The notes beneath the pieces were generated by a model. That model saw only the letters and a list, made by a program, of their open reading frames with translations, was not told the origin of the DNA and did not search any database. Below, in pieces: positions 1 through 10,920 of a stretch of DNA of 64,000 bases; positions within the stretch are counted from its first letter, which is position 1, and each line of letters begins with the position of its first letter. The position numbers and the translations under genes were made by a program. The DNA comes from JABFRJ01 sp963847145 (GTDB lineage Bacteria > Pseudomonadota > Alphaproteobacteria > Rhizobiales > Hyphomicrobiaceae). The stretch lies in NCBI GenBank assembly GCA_963847145.1, contig CAWJYN010000008.1, positions 40,267 to 104,266 on the forward strand, written 5' to 3'.

Positions 1-7
1 TGGTCGA

Positions 8-280
8 ATGCGCCAAACTATGGCGACGTCGGCGAACCTTGTTCCGACCAGAACGTGGTTCAAGTGCGAAAAATGCGAAAAAGAAATGTCACTGCCGACC
101 TATCCGTGGATTGGCCTGGTGGCTGTTGGGGGCGTCTATTGCTTCTTCGGAGGCAGGCATTCCGCAGAGACGGGCGGTGCGGCCAATCCGAGCTTGCTTG
201 GGCCCGGGCTGGGCTTGATGCTCGGCCTTTATGTGGCATTCATGATCTACCAGAATTTGCGGTCGCCAACGATCTCTTAA
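8..280 (+). CDS. small hypothetical protein, CxxC plus two hydrophobic segments
   Basis: A 90-residue frame I do not recognise as a named family. Near residues 19-22 it has a C-x2-C pair followed by two hydrophobic stretches (about residues 31-47 and 64-80), which suggests a small membrane protein with a short metal-binding or redox head. A second in-frame ATG lies at 20, and no clear ribosome site precedes either. The gene begins almost at the window edge, so its upstream context is unseen. It could be a chance frame; the balanced charge and hydrophobic layout argue mildly for a real gene. Confidence 0.35.
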   Translation: MRQTMATSANLVPTRTWFKCEKCEKEMSLPTYPWIGLVAVGGVYCFFGGRHSAETGGAANPSLLGPGLGLMLGLYVAFMIYQNLRSPTIS

Positions 281-351
281 ACTTAGACGTTGGAGCTTAG
301 ACGTTGGGCGTTGACGACTTGACCCCAGCCGTTCCCATTTGGACTCTTGCA

Positions 352-1109
352 ATGCCAACGTTCACCCACGATGCCGTCGAAATCGCCTACATCGACGAAG
401 GTCCGCGCGACGGCGAGCCCATTCTGTTGATCCACGGCTTTGCGTCAAACCACAAGACGAACTGGGTCGATACGATCTGGGTGCGCGCGCTCACCCGCAA
501 CGGCCGGCGGGTGATTGCGATGGACAATCGCGGGCATGGGGCGAGCACGAAGCTGTATGGCCATGACGACTATGGCTCGCCGCTGATGGCGGAGGATGCG
601 CGGCGGTTGTTGGACCATCTCGGCATTCAGCGGGCGGATGTGATGGGCTACTCGATGGGCGCGCGGATCACGGCGTTTCTGGCGCTGGCGCATCCGAACG
701 GGTGCGGAGTGCGATTTTTGCGGGGCTCGGCATCAATATGGTGCGCGGGCTGGCCGGCACGGGGCCGATTGCGCATGCGCTGGAAGCGGACAGCATCGAC
801 GATGTGACGAACCCGACGGCGCGGACGTTCCGGGCGTTTGCCGAACAGACCGGCGGTGATTTGAAGGCGTTGGCTGCCTGCATCCGCTCGGCGCGGTCGG
901 TGATTTCGGGGGAGATGCTGGCGACGTTGACGATGCCGGTGCTGGTGGCGGTCGGCACAGACGATGTGATCGGCGGCTCGGCCACGCAGCTGGCGGCGCT
1001 GATCCCGGGCGCTGTTGCCCTCGAGATCCAGGGGCGCGACCATATGAAGGCCGTGGGCGACCGCAGCTACAAGGAGGGTGTAGAGGCGTTTTTGAGGGCG
1101 CGGGCGTGA
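352..1109 (+). CDS. alpha/beta-fold hydrolase, frameshifted
   Basis: Alpha/beta hydrolase of the esterase/haloalkane-dehalogenase-like superfamily; substrate unknown, probably cytoplasmic. From the ATG at 352 the protein shows the oxyanion HG motif (about residue 28), the nucleophile elbow GYSMG with Ser101, a late Asp in GTDDVIGG and the catalytic His in GRDHMK, so the whole triad is present. The reading frame breaks near 696: after ALAHP the sequence continues correctly only one frame over, with RVRSAIFAG. Adding one G after position 696 restores HP-E-RVRSAIF, so a one-base deletion explains the break. Total length after repair is about 250 residues, normal for the fold. Whether this is a sequencing error or a true mutation cannot be decided here. 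Confidence 0.85.
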
Positions 1110-1281
1110 GGCACGCGGACCAGGGGTACTGGGTCACAGTTGGTCAAATTTTGGTCAGGCCCAGCCAAAGCCCCCCAAGCCTCTCGACAAAATGACACAA
1201 TTACCGCCACAACTGATGTGCGAAGCGGAGCCGGAAGGCCGCTTTTCCCATACAGTGTGACCCGGCAAGGATGCCTGGCTG

Positions 1282-1929
1282 ATGCGTGTCTCCCGTTCTG
1301 TCCTGCTGATCCAGCTTTGGGCACTGGTTTTGTGCGCGAGTGCCGTGCCGGCGGCGATGGCGCAGAGCAAGCCAGGGGATGCGGAGTTGCTCAAAGGGTT
1401 GCGTGCGGGCGGCTATGTTGTCGTCATGCGCCATGCCACGGCAGATCCTGACAAGGCCGATGCAGAGCCGCTCAATTTCCGGAACATCAAGATCCAGCAA
1501 CCGTTGACGGACCTAGGCCGGCAATCGGCCAAGGCGCTGGGGGACCAGTTCCGCCGCCTTGGCATATCGTTCGGCGAAGTGCTGACCAGCCGTTTCAACC
1601 GGGCGTATCAAACGGCGGTGCTGGCCGGCTACAAGGGTGCGAAGGCGGTCACGGAGTTGACCGAGGGCTCGCTGGTGGTGCCACCCAATGAGCAGCGGCG
1701 GCGGGCAGCGTTTTTGCGCGAGTTGACGGTGGCGGCGCTGGCGCCAGGGCAGAACCGATTGATTGTCACCCACCGGGTCAACATCGCCCAGGCCTACGGC
1801 AAGGAATGGTACGACGTGAAAGAGGGTGAGGCATCGATCTTCAAGGTGGAGCGCGGCGCGTATTCCCTGCTTGCACGCCTGCAACTCGACGAATGGGGCC
1901 GCCTGGCGCTGGTCGCCAACAAGTCGTGA
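1282..1929 (+). CDS. secreted histidine phosphatase family protein
   Basis: 215 residues. An N-terminal signal peptide (residues 1 to about 27, ending AMA) sends it to the periplasm. The histidine phosphatase (phosphoglycerate-mutase-like) fold is shown by MRHATADP with the phospho-acceptor His51, by LTSRFNRAYQTA near residue 103 and by the second His164 in VTHRVN. The usual RHG is RHA here, as in several secreted members. Substrate is unknown. An AAGGAT box lies about 10 bases before the ATG, supporting this start. The gene is followed by a perfect 28-bp palindrome. Confidence 0.85.
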   Translation: MRVSRSVLLIQLWALVLCASAVPAAMAQSKPGDAELLKGLRAGGYVVVMRHATADPDKADAEPLNFRNIKIQQPLTDLGRQSAKALGDQFRRLGISFGEVLTSRFNRAYQTAVLAGYKGAKAVTELTEGSLVVPPNEQRRRAAFLRELTVAALAPGQNRLIVTHRVNIAQAYGKEWYDVKEGEASIFKVERGAYSLLARLQLDEWGRLALVANKS

Positions 1930-1942
1930 GTTGGGGCGGGCA

Positions 1943-1970
1943 CCTTCTCCCCTTCGCGAAGGGGAGAAGG
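1943..1970. repeat. 28-bp perfect palindrome, REP-like
   Basis: The arms CCTTCTCCCCTTCG and CGAAGGGGAGAAGG form an uninterrupted palindrome just after the histidine phosphatase stop codon. There is no T run, so it is a REP-like dispersed element or a transcript-end stabiliser rather than a classical terminator. Confidence 0.7.
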
Positions 1971-2535
1971 AAAGTGTGAGCTCTCCGTCTCCGCCCGTCT
2001 GCCGCGTTAACACTTTGCTAACGCGGCAAAAACCGAGACTCTTTTGCACCAGGGGTGGGGGATCAGTGGGTTGGGCGGTTCGCCGCAGCGGACTTTTTGG
2101 GGCCGCCCCCTCGACGCCACAGGCCTTACGGCCTTGATAAACCCTGCTAATTCGCCGTGCGGCGGCGCTGCGTTGCAAAGACGCCACAATTGTGGGGGTT
2201 CGGGCGGATTGGCGCTTGGTTGTGTTTGCGGCCCCCCCGACTCAATTTATAGCCAACTCCAGTAGCAGTGCGGTTGGACCTTCCCAGGTCTGTTCGTTGG
2301 CCATGCAGACAGTCGGAACCCCGATCACGGTTTCACACGACGCACCGACGCAGCAGGAAGCTAGTCCGGCGATCTCGAGTAACCGCACCATCAGTAAATC
2401 GTTGCGTCCCTTCAAGCGCGTTCAATCCACGACGTAATCGCACACGCGCGTGCGTACGTCTCGGATCGAACGCGAGCAGCCGCCGGACTGCGCGTGTCGC
2501 TTCCTGCTTTTGAGCAACTTTACTGGAGATACCTC
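1971..2535. other. non-coding leader region upstream of the porin
   Basis: No convincing gene here. A perfect hairpin (GCCGCGTTA at 2001-2009 with TAACGCGGC at 2019-2027) sits 3' of the palindrome, and GC-rich sequence with short palindromes fills 2040-2260. The last part, 2270-2535, must hold the porin promoter and a long 5' leader, but I cannot assign -35 and -10 boxes with confidence. Confidence 0.5.
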
Positions 2536-4036
2536 ATGAACGAGGGACTTAAGAAGAAAATCAGCCTGACCGCGATGGCGGTGTCGGCTGGCATGGTACT
2601 GGGCATGACTTCGGCACTCGCAGCGGATCTGGGCGGCAACTGCTGCGCCGATCTCGAAGAGCGCGTCGCTGAACTCGAAGCCACAACGGCTCGCAAGGGC
2701 ACCCGCAAGACTTCGCTCGAAGTCTGGGGCGTCGTGAACCAGGCGATCACGGGCTGGGATGATGGCAAGCGCGGCAACGCGACCATCGGTCACGGCAACC
2801 ATAACCTGCAGACCCGCTTCGGTCTCCGCGGCAACGCGAAAATCGGTGGCGACTACTCGGCTGGTTACTCCATCGTGATGGATGTGGGCGATCAGGGCCG
2901 TACGTCGACTTTCAGCCAGGTGCAGGACATCGGCGGCTCTAAGTTCGCTGGTGCTGGTGCATCGCGCGCTGGTGAAGATTACATGGTCCGCATGCGTGAT
3001 GCGAACTGGTGGATCGAGTTCGAGCCGTCTTGGCCGCGTGACAATGGGCCGTATTACCAGCGAACTCGCCACGGGTTCTCCTGACATCGCTGGCATCCTG
3101 CATGCTGTCGGCGACGACGTCGGTTGCAACGGCGGCGGTCTCCGCTTCCGCAACTCTGCGTCTGGCGCGCTCAGCGGACACGGCAATTGCTTCGCTTGTC
3201 ACCTGGTTGCGGTGGCCCCTGGGCCAACCGTCTGCAGGGCATCAAGTATCAGTCGCCGACCCTCGCTGGCTTCCAGCTGCTCGCCACCTACGGCGGCAAC
3301 ATGAAGGTCGAGACCGGTCACTTCGATACGTCGGCTGCTAACGCTGCCAACGCTGGTCAGGAAATCGGCGTCGGTCTGCGCTACGCTGGTGAATTCAACG
3401 GCGTCCGCCTTGCCTTTAACACGGGCGTGCAGTGGGACCGTTATGACCGCAGCCTTTCCGCAGTCTATGCAAACGGTGAAGCTGACGGCGACAACGTCGC
3501 TCACCTCTTCGAGCCTCGATTTCTCGTCGGCTGATACCCGCCTGTTCGATCTTGGCGGCGCTATCATGCATGTGCCGACTGGCTTGTTTGCCACCGGTAA
3601 CTACTCGAACCTGTCGATCAACGCTCAGCTCCCGGGTACGGGTGCCTCGAACGTTGCTCCGACGACGCTGGGTTCGCGCGATGCGACTCGCTGGACCATC
3701 CATGCCGGTATCAGCCGGAACTGGACTGGGCTCGGCAACACCGCGTTCTACGGTGAATACCTGAAGTATGAAAACTTCAAGTATGCCTACAACCAGTACA
3801 CTGCGGCTAACACGTTCAACCCGGCTACTGGGTTGGTCACTTCGACGTTCACCGCTGGTGGTGCTGCGAAGGGCGACAACATGAGTGTCTGGGGTCTGGG
3901 TATGAACCAGGCGATCGACGCTGCTGCAATGGATCTGTATGTCAACTATCGGAACTACAAGGCATCTGATCCGTCTGTGGCTGCTGGTCTGAACAACGTC
4001 TCGGTCATCACCACCGGTGCTCGCATCCGCTTCTGA
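2536..4036 (+). CDS. outer membrane porin (Porin_2 type), frameshifted
   Basis: General diffusion porin of the rhizobial Porin_2 class, a trimeric outer-membrane beta-barrel. The ATG at 2536 follows a GGAG box at 2525-2528 and opens a signal peptide ending SALAAD. The mature start DLGGNCCADLEERVAELE is the usual short coiled-coil followed by SLEVWGVVNQAITGWDDG, the first barrel strand. The C-terminus ends in Phe (GARIRF), the outer-membrane insertion signature. The frame is broken at least three times: near 3020-3035, near 3190-3220 and near 3500-3515, and all segments are recognisable porin sequence in other frames. A strong terminator follows. Sequencing error is the easier explanation because every segment is well preserved. 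Confidence 0.85.
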
Positions 4037-4062
4037 TCTCATCTGAGATTTAGGCAAGACGG

Positions 4063-4091
4063 AGGGCCGCTCTCACGAGCGGCCCTTTTTC
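4063..4091 (+). terminator. rho-independent terminator of the porin gene
   Basis: Stem AGGGCCGCT (4063-4071) pairs with AGCGGCCCT (4078-4086) around a 6-base loop and runs into TTTTT. It lies 27 bases after the porin stop codon. Confidence 0.9.
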
Positions 4092-4112
4092 GTTGGTGCC
4101 GCGGCATTATTT

Positions 4113-4445
4113 GTAGGGCGGAAGAGGACGTGTTTCGCGTCCGTCATCCGCCGGTGAAGGTGGTGGGCGAGGTGTTGCCCTGGACTGGCGGATTTCGCGA
4201 TGCTCATCTGCCCTACGAATCCCGATCTCCATCGAGGCAGAGCGAGCCTTGTAGGGCGGAAGAGGACGCGGTTCAGCGTCCGTCATCCGCCGGGCAGGTG
4301 GTGGCGAGGGTCTGCGCGCGCGACGCTCATCCGCCCGGTCCGATCTCCATCGGGCAGCGAGCCTTCTGTGAGAGGACGCGCTCCTCACCGCCGGGGGCGG
4401 GTGGTTGCGAGGCGTGCCGGTGGCGGCTTCGCACACTCATCCGTG
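4113..4445. repeat. REP-like repeat units upstream of the RAYT
   Basis: Two good copies and one decayed copy of a ~105-bp unit lie in tandem. Copy 1 (4113-4218) begins GTAGGGCGGAAGAGGACG and ends with the inverted partner GCCCTACGAATCCCG; copy 2 starts at 4251; a degraded third copy covers about 4370-4445. Each unit repeats CGTCCGTCATCCGCC and a GCTCATCYGCCC element and is followed by ATCTCCATCG. Another copy lies at 4996-5065, beyond the transposase. This flanking layout is typical of REP elements mobilised by a RAYT. Confidence 0.75.
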
Positions 4446-4468
4446 CTGCGGTTTTCTTCGGAACTTCG

Positions 4469-4987
4469 ATGCCGAATTTCCGCGCCTACCGACCGGGCGG
4501 CCGCTGGTTTTTCGGTCAATCTTGCCGAACGCCGCAAGCGCACGCTTTTGAACACTCATGTATTGAAGTCTGTAATTCACATTGCAAAAGACAGCGCCCG
4601 TTTCGTCTGGAGGCGTTGGGTCTTGCCGGACCACTTCACACAATTTGGCAATTGCCGGAGGGCGCCGTTTTTCGGGTCGATGGCGCGCCATCGAGCCGGT
4701 TTTCTTCGGCTATGCCATTGGTCGAGGATCGAACGCCGGTGCAAGTTGCGCGGGCAGAGCGCGGCATTTGGCAACGCCGGTATTGGGAGCATCTGATCCG
4801 CGACGAGATCGAGCACAGGGCTTACGTCGACTATTGCTATTTCAATCCGGTCAAGCATGGTCATGCGGCTGCTGTGCGGGATTGGCCCTATTCGACCTAT
4901 CATCGTGACGTGCGTGCAGGGATTTATGCGCGTGATTTCGATATCCGTTTCGATGGCAAGCGTATTTTTGGTGAACGGGAAGCGTAG
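4469..4987 (+). pseudogene. REP-associated tyrosine transposase (RAYT), decayed
   Basis: Remnant of a RAYT (Y1_Tnp, HUH superfamily), the single-strand transposase that moves REP sequences. Starting MPNFRAYRPGGRWFF at 4469, the pieces are SVNLAERRKRTLL, then RPFRLEA, VLPDH plus LHTIWQLPEG, FSGRWRAIE and finally an intact C-terminus from QVARAERGIWQRRYWEHLIRD to VDYCYFNPVKHGH and RDWPYSTYHR. The pieces lie in different frames, so at least four or five indels are present. One falls inside the HUH metal motif: a missing C near 4634 splits LPDH from LHTIW. This is far more damage than in neighbouring genes, so true decay is likely. REP-like repeats flank it on both sides. Confidence 0.8.
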
Positions 4988-4995
4988 CGCCTGCG

Positions 4996-5115
4996 GGGCG
5001 GAAGAGGACGCGGCTGAATTTTCGCGCTGGACGGCGGATTTCGCGACGCTCATCCGCCCTACGAATCCCGATCTCCATCGAGGCAGAGCGAACGAATCTC
5101 GCGCTCCATCGATCG
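4996..5115. repeat. REP-like repeat downstream of the RAYT
   Basis: Carries GGGCGGAAGAGGACGCGG near 4997, GGCGGATTTCGCGACGCTCA and then CCGCCCTACGAATCCCGAT followed by ATCTCCATCGAGGCAGAGCG. These blocks match the units at 4113-4356, so the transposase remnant is bracketed by copies of the same element. Confidence 0.7.
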
Positions 5116-5150
5116 GGGCTGGGCCATCATTTCGCCTGGGGCGGCAGGTC

Positions 5151-7840
<2,690 letters not shown>

Positions 7841-7880
7841 TCGTGGAACTCTTGTAGCGCGGTCTTGTGAATTCTCTCCC

Positions 7881-7965
7881 GTCATCCCGGCGAAGGCCGG
7901 GACCCACGGCAAGCAGTGAACAGACAGACGTTTGTCGTAGGCCCCGGCCTTCGCCGGGGTGACGA
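7881..7965. repeat. dispersed palindromic repeat, family A
   Basis: An 85-bp unit with inverted ends, GTCATCCCGGCGAAGGCCGG and its partner GGCCTTCGCCGGGGTGACG, each followed inward by a CCCACG/CGTAGG-type box. Four further copies lie at 21084, 28247, 31477 and 51766. All are between genes. Repeats of this sequence are widespread in proteobacterial genomes. Confidence 0.85.
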
Positions 7966-8073
7966 GAGGGAGGAGACTGCGATGAACTCTGTCAGAACAA
8001 GGTCTGGCCTAGGTATGCCTAGGTATCTGGCCTTAGGTACTTGCCAGAAGCGGGCTTGTCCATGCTGGCGCTG

Positions 8074-8655
8074 TCAGGCCCGGCCGAGTAACCGCCGCCA
8101 GTTGAAAAAGCGCGGGACTTGGGTGCAGTAGCGTGCATACGCCTCGCCATAGGCTTTGCTGAGCCACGGCTCTTCGGCAAACACCATCAGTGCATAGACC
8201 GCCATCATGGCTGCGCACAGCACATAGACCGCCTGTGCATCAACGGCGAGCGCGAGCGCGCCGTAGACGGCGATCAGCATGGCGTTCTGCGGGTTGCGGC
8301 TCCACTGGTAGATGCCGCCGGTGACGAGGCCGCCGTCGGCGCCGTAGCTCTTGTCGCGGCCGAGACCGACGAAGGCGGCGAGGAACAGCAACAGCGCCAC
8401 CAGCAGCGCCATCGTTGCGAGCACGCGCAGCCAGGCCGGCAGGCCAAGGTCGCCTGCATGGTCCCGATTGAGGAACGCAACGGTTGCGCACAGCCCATTG
8501 AGCCCGCGGAACAGCGGCCACCAGACATAGCTCTGCCAGGTGCCGGCGCCCGGCGTCGGCCAGATGCGCAGTGCGGGGACGATCAGCGTGGTGATGAGCA
8601 GCCCCAGCAACAGCGCCGCGATGCCGAGCCCGAGGGCAAACAGCAGGCTCGTCAT
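8074..8655 (-). CDS. isoprenylcysteine methyltransferase-like membrane methyltransferase
   Basis: 193 residues with four to five hydrophobic helices. The C-terminal half has the phospholipid/isoprenylcysteine carboxyl methyltransferase (PEMT/ICMT) pattern GGIYQWSRNPQNAML, followed by a long helix and EEPWLSKAYGEAYARYC, which contains the conserved E-E and the tyrosine-rich SAM-contact region. It probably methylates a small lipid-like or thiol substrate at the inner membrane; the substrate is not known. ATG at 8655 was chosen because it opens the first transmembrane helix. It lies 19 bases after the YafY-type regulator on the same strand, so the two probably form an operon. Confidence 0.8.
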   Translation of the reverse strand: MTSLLFALGLGIAALLLGLLITTLIVPALRIWPTPGAGTWQSYVWWPLFRGLNGLCATVAFLNRDHAGDLGLPAWLRVLATMALLVALLLFLAAFVGLGRDKSYGADGGLVTGGIYQWSRNPQNAMLIAVYGALALAVDAQAVYVLCAAMMAVYALMVFAEEPWLSKAYGEAYARYCTQVPRFFNWRRLLGRA

Positions 8656-8674
8656 GCGTGGGCTCCCGCGCCTG

Positions 8675-9394
8675 TCAGTGACATGGGGCCGCGCCACTCA
8701 CCAGCGCGCCACGCGACCAGGTTTCCGGCCGCTTCAGAAAATCCTGCAGCGTCTTGCCGCGCTCGGCCTTGAAGCGGTCCGGTGTCACTTCAAAGCTGCC
8801 GATGCGATCGAGGCGAAACGTGCGGAAGTCCTGCCGGAGCTCGCACCAGCCGGCCATCATCCACACCGGCCCAAAGAAGGCAAGAGACAACGGCCGCACC
8901 GTGCGCTCGCTTTTCTGGCGCAGCACGTCGGTGTACTTGAACGACACCTTCAGGCGACTGCGGATGGCGTGGCGGAGCTCCGACATGGAGCATTTTATGG
9001 GCTCGATGCCGTAGGCGGCAGGCGCCAGCAGCGCGGTGTTGGCCATGTAGTCGCGCAGCCGTTCCGGAATGACCGCCTCGATCTTGGCCAGGGCGTCGGT
9101 GGCGGCGATCGACAGCTCGCAATCGCCCCAGCTCTCCACCATGCGCGCGCCGAGCACGAGTGCCTCAATCTCCTGCTCCTTGAACATCAGCGGTGGCACG
9201 TCGTAGCCGGCCTTCAGCACGTAGCCGATGCCGGCCTCGCCCTCGATGGGTACGCCGTTGGCCATCAGGTCCTGGATGTCGCGATAGATGGTGCGTTCGG
9301 AGACTTCCAGCGTCTCCGACAAGTCGCGGGCGCGGACGGTTGTCTTGCGGCGCATGTGCTGGATGATCTCGAACAGGCGGTCGGCGCGGCGCAT
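8675..9394 (-). CDS. YafY/PafC-type transcriptional regulator (HTH-11 plus WYL)
   Basis: 239 residues. The N-terminal winged helix (RRADRLFEIIQHMR, then LSETLEVSERTIYRDIQDL) is the DeoR-like HTH_11 domain. The C-terminal WYL domain (about residues 135-225) carries the ligand-sensing stretch PVWMMAGWCELRQDFRTFRLDRI. Such regulators usually bind inverted repeats next to their own gene. Two CCTGACA-N6-TGTCAGG sites lie 40-110 bases upstream of the ATG and are the obvious operators. The ICMT-like gene follows 19 bases downstream, so it is a candidate target through autoregulation. Confidence 0.88.
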   Translation of the reverse strand: MRRADRLFEIIQHMRRKTTVRARDLSETLEVSERTIYRDIQDLMANGVPIEGEAGIGYVLKAGYDVPPLMFKEQEIEALVLGARMVESWGDCELSIAATDALAKIEAVIPERLRDYMANTALLAPAAYGIEPIKCSMSELRHAIRSRLKVSFKYTDVLRQKSERTVRPLSLAFFGPVWMMAGWCELRQDFRTFRLDRIGSFEVTPDRFKAERGKTLQDFLKRPETWSRGALVSGAAPCH

Positions 9395-9436
9395 GGCGAA
9401 GTCCTCCGATGGCAGGGAGCCTATTCATAGACTAAC

Positions 9437-9462
9437 GCTCCTGACAGCACGTTGTCAGGAGC
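9437..9462. promoter_or_regulatory. operator-like palindrome 1 (YafY candidate site)
   Basis: Perfect 10-bp arms GCTCCTGACA (9437-9446) and TGTCAGGAGC (9453-9462) with a 6-bp spacer. It lies in the divergent gap between the YafY gene and the DUF1127 gene. Confidence 0.7.
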
Positions 9463-9484
9463 CTCTGTGGAGAACGGGACGGCT

Positions 9485-9504
9485 CCTGACATCAGGCTGT
9501 CAGG
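9485..9504. promoter_or_regulatory. operator-like palindrome 2 (YafY candidate site)
   Basis: CCTGACA (9485-9491), 6-bp spacer, TGTCAGG (9498-9504). Core and spacing are identical to site 1, and the two centres are 45 bp apart, close to four helical turns, which suits cooperative binding. Confidence 0.68.
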
Positions 9505-9569
9505 GGGCATGGCGCACAGTGCTCACAACCGGCGCATCGGCCGAGTGACACCTCGACAGGAGAGCAACC

Positions 9570-9803
9570 ATGACGACCCCTTTTTCGCACAGCCTGCGTG
9601 CAACGTTGGCCCGCATCGGCGGCAGCAGCACGGCGGCGCTCGTCGCTGTGCTGTGGCGTCGCTACCGGCGCCACAGCGCGTGGCAACGGACCGCCCGCCA
9701 GCTCGAATCGCTCGACGACCGCACCCTGAAGGACATCGGTCTCGGCCGCGGCGAGATCGTGGGCGTGGCGCAACAATTGGCCGAGCAGCGCTATCGGCGC
9801 TGA
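9570..9803 (+). CDS. DUF1127 (YjiS-like) small arginine-rich protein
   Basis: 77 residues with the hallmark C-terminal motif ARQLESLDDRTLKDIGLGRGEI of DUF1127. Members are small basic cytoplasmic proteins; in other alphaproteobacteria some have been linked to phosphate or C/N metabolism and RNA turnover. AGGAG lies 10-14 bases before the ATG. The two operator palindromes upstream sit between it and the YafY regulator, so it may share that control. Confidence 0.85.
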   Translation: MTTPFSHSLRATLARIGGSSTAALVAVLWRRYRRHSAWQRTARQLESLDDRTLKDIGLGRGEIVGVAQQLAEQRYRR

Positions 9804-9820
9804 GGCGGTTGGCTGGACCG

Positions 9821-9852
9821 GACCGGTGCGCGGCGGCCGTCGCGCGCCGGTC
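9821..9852. terminator. hairpin between convergent genes
   Basis: GACCGGTGCGCG (9821-9832) pairs, with one mismatch, with CGCGCGCCGGTC (9841-9852). It lies between the convergent DUF1127 and HlyU genes. There is no T run on either side, so terminator function is only likely. Confidence 0.45.
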
Positions 9853-10131
9853 TCAGCCAAACATCCGGTCGGCCTGCTGGTCGATAATCTGGCGGGCCTT
9901 GATGAGGGTGAAGCTGGCGGCTTCTTCGCGGCTGCCGAAGCCGTCGGCGCGAATGAACTTGTGCTCTTTGCGTTCGCCGTTGATTTCTTTCGAGATGGTG
10001 CCTGCCACCTGGAACTGGCTGCCGTTGGCCAAGGGTTCAGCGCTGATCGTAAAGCCGTTGTGCTCAGCGGTGGCCGCTGGGCCTTGCGGTGCTACCGCGC
10101 CGCCTCCGAACAGGTTTTTCCAGAAGGACAA
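9853..10131 (-). CDS. HlyU family protein
   Basis: About 92 residues from a TTG start at 10131, which opens LSFWKNLFGGG and has GGAG seven bases upstream; the frame extends further to 10161 without a ribosome site. The body NGFTISAEPLANGSQFQVAGTISKEI and the tail AASFTLIKARQIIDQQADRMF match the HlyU family, named after the Vibrio haemolysin activator. Alphaproteobacterial members are short single-domain proteins of unknown role. It is divergent from the TetR gene with a 49-bp gap. Confidence 0.78.
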   Translation of the reverse strand: MSFWKNLFGGGAVAPQGPAATAEHNGFTISAEPLANGSQFQVAGTISKEINGERKEHKFIRADGFGSREEAASFTLIKARQIIDQQADRMFG

Positions 10132-10180
10132 GGGACGTCTCCGCGTGGTGGTGGCGATCAATTTGCCTTATACTCAGGCT

Positions 10181-10820
10181 ATGGCATGGGACCAATCCGA
10201 TGGCGGCAAGCGCCGCAGCTATCATCATGGCAATCTCCGCGAGGCGCTCGTGGAGGCGGCCTTGCGGCTGATCCAAGAGAAGGGTCCGGCAGGGTTTACC
10301 ATTGCGGAAGCCGCACGGGTAGCCGGGGTCAGTCCGGCGGCGCCTTATCGCCATTACCGCGATCGCGATGCGCTGATGGCGGATATTGCCAAGCGCGGCT
10401 TTGACGATTTCGCGGCAGGTCTGAAAACGGCCTGGGACGAGGGGCGGCCCGAGCCCGTGGCGGCCCTGCACCGGCTGGGTGCAGCGTATCTGGCGTTTGC
10501 CAGCATGCAACCGGCGCACTATGCCGCCATGTTCGAGGCGGGGCTGTGCCTGGGCGATTATCCGGAGCTGGCGGCCGCCAGTGAAGCGGCTTTTGTGGTG
10601 TTGCGTGGCGCCTGCGAGACGCTTGGTGGCGAGCCTGCCGGCGCAAGGGCGGCCGCCAGCACTGATGATGGCGCTGCACATCTGGTCGCTGAGCCATGGC
10701 ATCGCCAGCTTGTTCGCGCGCGGGGACAAATCCAGACGGGCGCTGCCGATGGACCCAGCCGAACTGCTGGAGGCGGCGGTGCTGATCTATCTCGATGGCC
10801 TGGGGGCCAAGCGGGGGTGA
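10181..10820 (+). CDS. TetR/AcrR regulator with WHG domain, frameshifted
   Basis: TetR-family repressor. The HTH is clear (YHHGNLREALVEAALRLI, then FTIAEAARVAGVSPAAPYRHY, residues about 13-60). The C-terminal WHG domain begins AYLAFASMQPAHYAAMF and should continue MMALHIWSLSHGIASLF, but that part is one frame over: a net one-base change lies between about 10620 and 10660. After repair the protein is about 212 residues, normal for the family. ATG at 10181 is preceded by no strong ribosome site. A palindrome upstream of the next gene is a plausible binding site. Confidence 0.82.
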
Positions 10821-10852
10821 GCGTTGCGGCTCAGAAAATTTCCGGCCACCCC

Positions 10853-10905
10853 TTGACGGTTCAGGTGGCGTTGCCCAAATATGTGAATGTAAGTAACATT
10901 TACAT
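10853..10905 (+). promoter_or_regulatory. promoter with overlapping palindromic operator for the DUF2852 gene
   Basis: TTGACG (10853-10858) and AAATAT (10877-10882) are spaced 18 bp like a sigma-70 promoter. Just downstream, ATGTAA (10887-10892) and TTACAT (10900-10905) form an inverted repeat with a 7-bp spacer around the expected transcript start. Position and symmetry fit a repressor site, possibly for the adjacent TetR protein. Confidence 0.5.
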
Positions 10906-10920
10906 AATCAGGAGAACCAC

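Noticed and set aside
1971..2265. Short frames in the porin leader region
   Set aside because: Several frames of 60-100 codons overlap with Arg/Pro-rich sequence. None has a ribosome site or family similarity.
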